From: Deltaproteobacteria bacterium
GTDB lineage: Bacteria > Desulfobacterota > B13-G15
Assembly (NCBI GenBank): GCA_003646585.1
Contig: QMLA01000001.1
Coordinates: 1 to 19,867 of the forward strand
Length of the DNA stretch: 19,867 nt
Direction of reading: 5' to 3'
Shown: positions 12,726-19,867 of the stretch, in pieces
Layout: every line of letters starts with the position of its first letter
How positions within the stretch are numbered: the stretch's first letter is position 1
Translations under genes and position numbers: made by a program
Notes under the pieces: model-generated
The model's input: the letters and a program-made list of their open reading frames with translations, nothing else
Databases searched by the model: none
What the model was told of the DNA's origin: nothing

Positions 12726-15700
12726 ATCCTCCTCCCCTTCGGACTCCATGGGTTCGAGGGGCAAGATCTCCTCCTCCACCTTCACATCGAGATCCTTGTA
12801 AATGGGATACCCGGTCCCGGCCGGAATCATCCTCCCTATGATCACGTTTTCCTTTATCCCCTTTAGATGATCGACCCTCCCCTCGACGGCCGCCTGGGTG
12901 AGTACCCTAACGGTCTCCTGGAAGGAGGCGGCGCTGAGCCAGCTGTCCGTGTAGAGGGCGGCTTTCGTTATGCCCATGACCACAGGCTCTGCAACCGCAG
13001 GCCTTCCTCCTTCCCTGATCACCCGCTCGTTCTCCTCCCTGAAGGTGAATTTATCGACGACCTCGTCGTAGACGAACCTGGTGTCGCCCGGATCCTTCAC
13101 CCGGACGCGCTTGAGCATCTGCCTCACGATCACCTCGAAGTGCTTGTCGTGGATCTTGACCCCTTGGAGCAGATAAACGACCTTTATCTCATCCACGAGA
13201 AAGCGCGCAAGGGCTTTCTCCCCCAAGACCTTCAGGATATCGTGAGGATTGGGGGTGCCGTCCATGAGGGGCTCACCGGCCCTGACGTATTCTCCTTCCT
13301 GCACCGTCACGTGCTTCCCCTTCGGAATGAGGTATTCCTTTGGCTCACCCACTTCCGGAGTAACGATGATCTTCCTCCTCCCCTTGGCTATCTTGCCGAA
13401 GCTCACATAGCCCTCAATCTCGCTGATTATGGCCTGCTCCTTGGGCCTTCGGGCCTCGAACAGCTCGGCGACCCTGGGCAATCCCCCGGTTATGTCCTTG
13501 GTTTTGGCTATCTCGCGGGGGATCTTGGCCAGAACATCTCCTGCTTCCACCCAATCCCCCTCCCTCACAAAGATGGTGGAACCTACGGCCAGATAGTACC
13601 GGCCTATGGTCTCAAGGACCTCCTTGCCCTCCTCATCCAGGCGCTTCTGCTTGATGGAGATCCGGGGCCTGAGATCCGGGTCCTTGCACTCGATTATCAC
13701 CTTGCGGGTGTGTCCTGTGACCTCGTCCACGAGTTCCTGAACCGTCAGGCCCTCGACTATATCCCCGAACTTCACCCAACCCGAGAATTCCGTGATGATG
13801 GGGATGGTATAGGGATCCCATTCGGCAATGAGCTCGCCCTCGCGTATCTCCTGACCATCCTCAACCAGCAGCTTCGCCCCATAGGGAAGGGGATAGCGCT
13901 TCCTTTCGCGGCCCTCCGGATCCAGGATGGCGATCTCCCCCTTCCTGTTCATCACCACAAGCTTCCCCTCACGGTTCCTGACGGTCTTGAGGTTGACGAA
14001 CCTGACCCTGCCGCTCATCGGGGCCTCCAAGGTGGACTCCTCTACCTGTCTTGAAGCCGCACCGCCTATGTGGAAGGTCCGCATGGTGAGCTGGGTCCCG
14101 GGTTCGCCGATCGACTGGGCCGCTATTATCCCGACGGCCTCACCGATATCCACAAGCCTGCCCCTGGCGAGATCCCTTCCGTAACAAAGGGCACAGACCC
14201 CCTCACGGGACTCACAGGTCAACACCGAACGTATCTTCACCTCGGTGATACCCGCATCGGCGATCCTCTGGACCTTCTCCTCGTCGATCTCCTCATTGGC
14301 CCTCACTATCACCTCGCCCGAGAAGGGATCCACGATGTCCTCAAGCGCCACGCGACCAAGGATCCTGTCGCTCAAGGGTTCCAGTATCTCTCCCCCTTCT
14401 ACGAGGGCACTTATGGTGATGCCATCAATGGTCCCGCAGTCGTATTCGGTCACCCGCACATCCTGGGCCACATCCACAAGCCTCCGGGTCAGATACCCGG
14501 CATTGGCGGTCTTCAGCGCCGTATCCGCAAGTCCCTTCCGTGCCCCATGGGTGGAGATGAAGTACTGCAGGACCGACATCCCCTCGCGAAGGTTGGCCGT
14601 GATGGGGGTCTCGATGATCTCCCCTGAGGGTTTGGCCATAAGGCCCCTCATGCCGGCCAGCTGCCGGATCTGCTGCGGGCTGCCGCGGGCACCCGAGTCG
14701 GCCATTATGAAGACCGGGTTGAAACTCGGTGCCAGGTGTTCCTTCCCATCGGGCCCTTTCACCTTCTCGTAGGCGAGCTCCTTCATCATCTCGTTGGCTA
14801 TCTCCTCCGTGACCTGAGCCCAGATATCGATGGTGCGGTTGTAACGCTCGCCGTCGGTGATTATGCCCTCGAGGTACTGCCGCCTCACCTCCTCCGCCTC
14901 TCTGAGGCCCTTCTTCACGAGCTCGGCCTTGCGGGCGGGGATGAGCACGTCGTTTATCCCCATGGAGATGCCGCTCAAGGTCGCGAAGGCAAAACCCATG
15001 TCCTTTAGCCTGTCGGCCAGAATGACCGTCTTCTTCTCGCCGGCAGCCCTGTAAGTGTAATCGATGAGATTGGTGATGGCCTTCTTATCCATGACGCGAT
15101 TGACCAGCTCAAAGGGAACCTCTTCGGGGAGGATCTCCTTGAGGAGTGCCCTGCCAACAGTCGTCTCGACCATCTTGCCATCCAAGCGCACCTTGATCCT
15201 GGCGTGAAGCTCGACCTCCCCCAGCAGATAAGCCATCTTGACTTCCTCAAAGTTCGAGAAGGCCTTCCCCTCACCCTTGGCGAAGGGTTTCTCGCGGGTC
15301 ATGTAGTAAAGGCCCAAGACGATGTCCTGGGTCGGAAGGATGATGGGCTTTCCGTGGGCAGGGGACAGGATGTTATTGGTGGACATCATCAGGACCCGCG
15401 CCTCGGTCTGGGCCTCAATGGAAAGGGGCACATGGACCGCCATCTGGTCTCCATCGAAATCGGCATTGTAGGCCACACAAACAAGGGGATGGAGCTGGAT
15501 CGCCTTGTTCTCGGTCAGAAGGGGTTCAAAGGCCTGGATTCCCAGGCGATGCAGGGTTGGGGCGCGGTTCAGGAGCACCGGGTGCTCCTTTATCACCTCC
15601 TCCAGGATATCCCATACCTCCGGACGCTCCTTCTCGACCATCTTTTTGGCGCTCTTTATCGTCGTCACATACCCGCGTTCCTCCAGCTTGTTGTAGATGA

Positions 15701-16847
15701 AGGGCTTGAAGAGCTCCAGGGCCATCTTCTTGGGCAAGCCGCACTGATGGAGCCTCAGCTCCGGTCCCACCACGATGACCGATCTGCCCGAATAATCCAC
15801 CCTTTTGCCCAGCAGGTTCTGCCTGAACCGTCCCTGCTTGCCCCTGAGCATGTCGCCCAAAGACCTCAGGGGTTTGCCATGGGGACCGAGGATCGCCCTG
15901 CGGCCGCGCCGGCCGTTGTCAAAGAGGGCATCCACCGCTTCCTGCAGCATCCGCTTCTCATTCCTGATTATGATCTCAGGGGCATTGAGCTCGATGAGGC
16001 GCTTGAGGCGGTTGTTCCTGTTTATCACCCTGCGGTAGAGGTCGTTGAGGTCCGAGGTGGCAAACCTCCCTCCGTCCAGGGGAACAAGGGGTCGCAGATC
16101 GGGAGGGATCACCGGGATGACCTCAAGGATCATCCACTCGGGCCGATTTCCCGAGTCCCGGAAGGCCTCAACGATCTTGAGCCTCTTGGCTATCTTGAGC
16201 CTTCTGGCCTCTGACTGGGTGGTCTTCATCTCATATCTGAGCCTTTCGGAAAGCTCGTTGACATCTATCTTCTTCAGCAATTCCCTCAAGGCCTCAGCAC
16301 CTGTACCGGCAACAAGTGAATCCTTACCGTGCTTGGCCACATACTCCTGGTACTCTTCCTCGCTTATCAGTTGCCGTTCCTGATAGGGACTGTCCTTGGG
16401 ATCGACCACCACAAAGGATTCAAAGTAAAGGACCCTCTCGAGATCCTTCAGGCTCATATCGAGGACCATCCCTATCTTGCTCGGCACGCTCCGCAGAAAC
16501 CAAGGATGGGCCACCGGGGCGGCAAGTTCTATATGCCCCATCCTCTCCCTGCGGACCTTGGAGGGGATGACCTCCACACCGCACTTCTCACAAACTATGC
16601 CCCTGTGCTTCATCCTCTTGTACTTCCCACAGAGGCATTCGTAGTCCTTTATCGGACCGAAGATCCTGGCGCAGAACAGACCATCCCGCTCGGGTTTGAA
16701 GGTCCTGTAGTTGATGGTCTCGGGTTTCTTCACCTCCCCGTAAGACCAGCTCCTTATCTGTTCGGGCGAGGCCAACGAAATCCTTATCGCCTCTATATCA
16801 TCGGGGCTTTTGGGCTTCTCAAAAAAGGAAAGGATGATGTCTTCCAC
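12711..16847 (-). CDS. rpoC: DNA-directed RNA polymerase subunit beta' (RpoC)
   Basis: Catalytic subunit of RNA polymerase, 1378 residues, a normal bacterial length without large lineage insertions that I can spot. The N-terminal zinc site is Cys71, Cys73, Cys86, Cys89; the absolutely conserved NADFDGDQM that binds catalytic magnesium is at 461-469 (Asp463, 465, 467); the second zinc site lies around 800-890 (YDCG, then [16 protein letters not shown]). The start is GTG at 16845-16847 rather than the GTG two codons earlier: GGAGG (16854-16858) is 6 bases from the former and touches the latter. Thirteen bases separate it from the rpoB stop, the usual rpoBC pair. Its end converges on cpoB with a 15-base overlap, so rpsL-rpsG-fusA do not follow. 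Confidence 0.97.
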   Translation of the reverse strand: MEDIILSFFEKPKSPDDIEAIRISLASPEQIRSWSYGEVKKPETINYRTFKPERDGLFCARIFGPIKDYECLCGKYKRMKHRGIVCEKCGVEVIPSKVRRERMGHIELAAPVAHPWFLRSVPSKIGMVLDMSLKDLERVLYFESFVVVDPKDSPYQERQLISEEEYQEYVAKHGKDSLVAGTGAEALRELLKKIDVNELSERLRYEMKTTQSEARRLKIAKRLKIVEAFRDSGNRPEWMILEVIPVIPPDLRPLVPLDGGRFATSDLNDLYRRVINRNNRLKRLIELNAPEIIIRNEKRMLQEAVDALFDNGRRGRRAILGPHGKPLRSLGDMLRGKQGRFRQNLLGKRVDYSGRSVIVVGPELRLHQCGLPKKMALELFKPFIYNKLEERGYVTTIKSAKKMVEKERPEVWDILEEVIKEHPVLLNRAPTLHRLGIQAFEPLLTENKAIQLHPLVCVAYNADFDGDQMAVHVPLSIEAQTEARVLMMSTNNILSPAHGKPIILPTQDIVLGLYYMTREKPFAKGEGKAFSNFEEVKMAYLLGEVELHARIKVRLDGKMVETTVGRALLKEILPEEVPFELVNRVMDKKAITNLIDYTYRAAGEKKTVILADRLKDMGFAFATLSGISMGINDVLIPARKAELVKKGLREAEEVRRQYLEGIITDGERYNRTIDIWAQVTEEIANEMMKELAYEKVKGPDGKEHLAPSFNPVFIMADSGARGSPQQIRQLAGMRGLMAKPSGEIIETPITANLREGMSVLQYFISTHGARKGLADTALKTANAGYLTRRLVDVAQDVRVTEYDCGTIDGITISALVEGGEILEPLSDRILGRVALEDIVDPFSGEVIVRANEEIDEEKVQRIADAGITEVKIRSVLTCESREGVCALCYGRDLARGRLVDIGEAVGIIAAQSIGEPGTQLTMRTFHIGGAASRQVEESTLEAPMSGRVRFVNLKTVRNREGKLVVMNRKGEIAILDPEGRERKRYPLPYGAKLLVEDGQEIREGELIAEWDPYTIPIITEFSGWVKFGDIVEGLTVQELVDEVTGHTRKVIIECKDPDLRPRISIKQKRLDEEGKEVLETIGRYYLAVGSTIFVREGDWVEAGDVLAKIPREIAKTKDITGGLPRVAELFEARRPKEQAIISEIEGYVSFGKIAKGRRKIIVTPEVGEPKEYLIPKGKHVTVQEGEYVRAGEPLMDGTPNPHDILKVLGEKALARFLVDEIKVVYLLQGVKIHDKHFEVIVRQMLKRVRVKDPGDTRFVYDEVVDKFTFREENERVIREGGRPAVAEPVVMGITKAALYTDSWLSAASFQETVRVLTQAAVEGRVDHLKGIKENVIIGRMIPAGTGYPIYKDLDVKVEEEILPLEPMESEGEEDSTSF

Positions 16848-16860
16848 GGTCACCCTCCTT

Positions 16861-19800
16861 TTATTTCTTGGGCTTTTCTTCCTTCTCCTTCTCTATCACC
16901 TCTACATTCAAACACAGTCCCTGGAGTTCCTTGACCATGACGTTGAAGGACTCAGGGATACCCGGGTCCAGGACGTCCACCTTCCCCTTGACGATGGCCT
17001 CATAGGCCCTAGTCCTTCCACCCACATCATCCGACTTCACCGTCAGGAACTCCTGGAGACTGTAAGCGGCACCGTAGGCCTCAAGGGCCCATACCTCCAT
17101 CTCCCCCAGGCGCTGTCCGCCAAACTGGGCCTTTCCGCCCAAGGGTTGCTGGGTGATGAGGGAATAGGGACCGATGGAGCGGGCATGGATCTTATCATCC
17201 ACCAGGTGATGGAGCTTGAGCATGTACATGTAACCCACGGTCACCTTCTGATCAAAGGGCTCACCGGTCCTGCCATCGTAAAGGACCACCTCACCGTCCT
17301 CGGGCAATCCAGCCTTGATGAGGGCAAAGCGGATCTCGTCCTCCTTGGCACCGTCGAAGACCGGAACCGTCATGAAAATCCCGTCCTTCAGTCGCTCCGC
17401 AAACCTCAGCAACTGCTCCCTCCGCGCGGCCCTGAGGACCTCCTTCACCTCGGGTTCGGAAAAGATATCGATCAGAAAGGCCCTGAGCTCCTCCACCTCC
17501 TGATCGGTAAGCCGGGAGCCATCCCCTCCCTTGAGATATTCCTTCACCCTTTCTCCCAGTCCCTTGGCCGCCCAGCCCAGATGCGTCTCTAGGATCTGCC
17601 CCAGGTTCATCCTAGAAGGCACACCTAGGGGATTCAGGACCATCTCCACAGGGGTCCCGTCCTCCAGATAGGGCATGTCCTCCTCGGGCAGGATCCTGGA
17701 AACAATCCCTTTGTTTCCGTGACGACCGGTGAGCTTGTCGCCAACCGACAGCTTCCGCTTCATGGCCACATAGACCTTGACCACCTTGAGGACCCCCGGA
17801 GGAAGCTCGTCACCGGCCTCCACCTTCTTTATGCGTTCCTTGGCCTTGCGCTCTATCTCGTGCATCTCCTCAAGGCCCTTCTCTATAACGTAGGCGACCT
17901 CCTGCGCCACCGAAGGATCCACGGGCACATCCTTCCACCTCTTCCAGGGGATACCCTGAAGGAGCTCGGCCGAAAGGACGGTACCCCGGGATAGCTTCTC
18001 CCAGGATTTCTTGAGCCCTTTTCCCTCCAGTAACTCCAAACACCTCTTCTTCACGAACTCCTCGATGATCTTCTTCTCAGTCTCCATGTCCTTCAGGATC
18101 TTCGCCTTTTCGGCCTCCTCTATCTCCTTGGCGCGCTTGTCCTTCTCCATCCCCCTGCGGGTCAACACCTGGGTATCGATCACCACCCCCTCTATCCCGT
18201 GGGGCACCCTGAGGGAGGTATCCTTCACATCGGCGGCCTTCTCGCCGAATATGGCCCGCAGAAGCCTCTCCTCAGGGGTGAGCTGTGTTTCCCCCTTCGG
18301 GGTGACCTTCCCCACCAGGATATCCCCCGGTTTGACCTCCGCCCCGATCCGGATTATGCCGCTTTCGTCGAGATTACTGAGCTGCTCCTCGCTCACATTG
18401 GGTATATCACGGGTTATCTCCCCCCGTCCGAGCTTCGTCTCCCTCGCCCCGCACTCGAATTCCTCTATGTGGATCGAGGTAAAGGCATCATCCTTCAGGA
18501 GCTTCTCGCTTACCAAGATGGAGTCCTCGAAGTTGTAACCGCCCCAGGGCATGAAGGCCACAAGTACGTTCTTCCCCAGGGCCAGCTCCCCGAGCTCGGT
18601 ACTCGGCCCATCGGCGATCACATCGCCCTTCCTCACCCTTTCCCCTTTCTTCACGATGGGCCGCTGGTTGATGCAGGTCCCCTGGTTGGATCTCTCGAAC
18701 TTCACCAGGTTGTAAATGTCCACACCCACCCCTTCCCCGTCCTCTTCGGCCCTGATCACGATTCGCTCGGCATCCACACTCTCCACAACCCCTCCACGCT
18801 TTGCGACAATTGTGGCCCCCGAATCCTTGGCCACGACCTTCTCCATCCCGGTGCCAATGAGGGGAGCCTGAGTCTTCAAGAGGGGGACGGCCTGCCTCTG
18901 CATGTTGGATCCCATGAGGGCCCTGTTGGCATCATCGTGCTCCAGGAAGGGGATCAACGAGGCCGAAACGCTCACCACCTGCTTGGGCGAAATATCTATG
19001 TAATCCACCTCCTCGGGCCTGACCATCAGGTACTCCCCACCCCTTCTTGCCTGAACCAGATCGGCAACAATCCTCCCCTCATCATCTATGGGGACCTTGG
19101 AATGGGTGATGGTGTACTTCTCCTCATCGAGGGCATAGAGATAATGCACCTCATCGGTGACCCTGCCGTTTACGACCCTGCGATAGGGGGTCTCGATGAA
19201 ACCGAATTCGTTTATCCGTGCATAGGTGGTGAGGGAGACGATGAGCCCGATATTGGGCCCTTCAGGAGTCTCTATGGGACAGATCCTCCCGTAATGGGAA
19301 GGATGGACATCACGGGCCTCAAAACCGGCCCTCTCCCTGGAAAGGCCTCCGGGCCCCAGGGCACTCAAACGCCTCTTGTGGGTCGTCTCAGAGAGGGGAT
19401 TGGTCTGATCCATGAACTGGGAAAGCTGACCCGAGCTGAAGAACTCCTTCAGGGTGGCGGTCAGGGGCTTGGAATTCACCAGATCTTGGGGCATCAGGAA
19501 TTCCACATCCTGAAGGCTCATCTTCTCCTTTATGGCCTGAGCCACCCTGTTGAGCCCGATGTAGAACTGATTTTCCACCAACTCCCCCACCGTCCTCACC
19601 CTGCGGTTGCCCAGATGATCTATGTCATCGACACTGCCCACCCCTTCGGCAAGCCCCACCAGGTATTTGACTATCTCCAGGATGTCCTCGGGCCTCAAGA
19701 TCGTGACATCGTAGGGGACATCGAGGCCGAGCTTGTGGTTCAGCTTCATCCTCCCCACAGGGGAGAGGTCGTAGCGCTCGGGATTAAAGAAGAGGTTGTT

Positions 19801-19867
19801 GAAGAAGGCCTTCGCGGTTTCAAGCACCGGGGGTTCGCCTGGCCTCAGTCTCCGATAGATCTCTATG
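16861..19867 (-). CDS. rpoB: DNA-directed RNA polymerase subunit beta (RpoB), C-terminal three-quarters
   Basis: About 1002 residues from the frame entering at the right edge ([13 protein letters not shown], matching E. coli near residue 340-370) to TAA 16861-16863. The N-terminal lobe is outside the window; an internal GTG at 19825-19827 is not the start. Visible landmarks: the rifampicin-pocket segment [20 protein letters not shown] with the residues equivalent to Asp516, His526 and Ser531 as in sensitive enzymes; [43 protein letters not shown] with the active-site lysines; and the C-terminal clamp contact ending in a lysine-rich [10 protein letters not shown] tail. It is upstream of rpoC in the standard order, and its last codons hold no separate promoter I can see. 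Confidence 0.97.
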   Translation of the reverse strand, partial: IEIYRRLRPGEPPVLETAKAFFNNLFFNPERYDLSPVGRMKLNHKLGLDVPYDVTILRPEDILEIVKYLVGLAEGVGSVDDIDHLGNRRVRTVGELVENQFYIGLNRVAQAIKEKMSLQDVEFLMPQDLVNSKPLTATLKEFFSSGQLSQFMDQTNPLSETTHKRRLSALGPGGLSRERAGFEARDVHPSHYGRICPIETPEGPNIGLIVSLTTYARINEFGFIETPYRRVVNGRVTDEVHYLYALDEEKYTITHSKVPIDDEGRIVADLVQARRGGEYLMVRPEEVDYIDISPKQVVSVSASLIPFLEHDDANRALMGSNMQRQAVPLLKTQAPLIGTGMEKVVAKDSGATIVAKRGGVVESVDAERIVIRAEEDGEGVGVDIYNLVKFERSNQGTCINQRPIVKKGERVRKGDVIADGPSTELGELALGKNVLVAFMPWGGYNFEDSILVSEKLLKDDAFTSIHIEEFECGARETKLGRGEITRDIPNVSEEQLSNLDESGIIRIGAEVKPGDILVGKVTPKGETQLTPEERLLRAIFGEKAADVKDTSLRVPHGIEGVVIDTQVLTRRGMEKDKRAKEIEEAEKAKILKDMETEKKIIEEFVKKRCLELLEGKGLKKSWEKLSRGTVLSAELLQGIPWKRWKDVPVDPSVAQEVAYVIEKGLEEMHEIERKAKERIKKVEAGDELPPGVLKVVKVYVAMKRKLSVGDKLTGRHGNKGIVSRILPEEDMPYLEDGTPVEMVLNPLGVPSRMNLGQILETHLGWAAKGLGERVKEYLKGGDGSRLTDQEVEELRAFLIDIFSEPEVKEVLRAARREQLLRFAERLKDGIFMTVPVFDGAKEDEIRFALIKAGLPEDGEVVLYDGRTGEPFDQKVTVGYMYMLKLHHLVDDKIHARSIGPYSLITQQPLGGKAQFGGQRLGEMEVWALEAYGAAYSLQEFLTVKSDDVGGRTRAYEAIVKGKVDVLDPGIPESFNVMVKELQGLCLNVEVIEKEKEEKPKK

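Noticed and set aside
12867..16214. Long plus-strand open frames (395 and 336 codons) antisense to rpoC
   Set aside because: They are reading-frame shadows of a GC-rich conserved gene, with no recognisable domain, ribosome-binding site or membrane pattern.
18900..19450. Rifampicin-resistance type changes in rpoB
   Set aside because: The residues equivalent to Asp516, His526 and Ser531 are the sensitive type; the other differences look like ordinary lineage variation.
19825..19827. GTG as the start of a shortened rpoB
   Set aside because: The frame continues to the window edge with residues that match conserved RpoB ([12 protein letters not shown]), so the gene is cut by the window.
1..19867. 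Mobile elements, CRISPR arrays, tRNA or rRNA genes, attachment sites
   Set aside because: No repeat-spacer pattern, terminal inverted repeats, transposase or integrase motifs, or cloverleaf/rRNA sequence was found, and almost no non-coding room exists.

Overview
The window is chromosomal DNA of a Gram-negative (LPS-bearing, Tol-Pal-bearing) bacterium. It is moderately GC-rich, uses AGG for arginine and ATA for isoleucine heavily, starts many genes with TTG or GTG, and is very tightly packed: by my gene starts only about 260 of 19,867 bases lie outside genes. ThyX, an anaerobic-type HemN-family radical SAM enzyme and a large Mrp/Mbh-type ion-pump cluster suggest an anaerobe, plausibly a thermophilic or sediment lineage of Desulfobacterota (old Deltaproteobacteria) or a neighbour. 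That placement is an inference. No tRNA, rRNA, CRISPR array, IS element or phage gene was seen, and no gene-free stretch exceeds 100 bases.

Region 1 (1-5769, + strand) is the distal part of an Mrp/Mbh-type membrane antiporter operon: the tail of an MbhE/MrpA-C-like subunit, MrpB, MrpC (NuoK-like), two antiporter-like pumps, an unrecognised 68-residue two-helix protein, and a third pump. Most junctions overlap and the rest lie within 10 bases, so the operon looks translationally coupled.

Region 2 (5772-9250) holds small metabolic units: a minus-strand thyX plus HemN/HemW-like radical SAM pair joined by an ATGA overlap, a plus-strand metallo-beta-lactamase-fold hydrolase, and a minus-strand FabG-type SDR reductase.

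Region 3 (9293-12725) is an envelope-biogenesis island: murI (D-glutamate for peptidoglycan), a minus-strand gene fusing an intact NtrX-like response-regulator receiver domain to a complete LpxC deacetylase (the committed step of lipid A synthesis), and divergently pal-cpoB (outer-membrane tethering and its coordination with peptidoglycan synthesis). The receiver-LpxC fusion is the most interesting object here. It implies that a sensor kinase could set lipid A flux directly by phosphorylating the enzyme rather than through transcription or proteolysis. No kinase is in the window.

Region 4 (12711-19867, - strand) is rpoC and the 3' three-quarters of rpoB, the N-terminus of which lies past the window edge. 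rpoC converges with cpoB instead of continuing into rpsL-rpsG-fusA.

Three divergent intergenic regions (7751-7847, 9251-9292, 11345-11439) carry all the promoters I can see. In each, one gene has a -10 box 6-9 bases before its start codon and no well-placed Shine-Dalgarno, suggesting leaderless or near-leaderless transcripts. All four convergent gene pairs overlap or are separated by only 2 bases, leaving no space for ordinary intergenic terminators.
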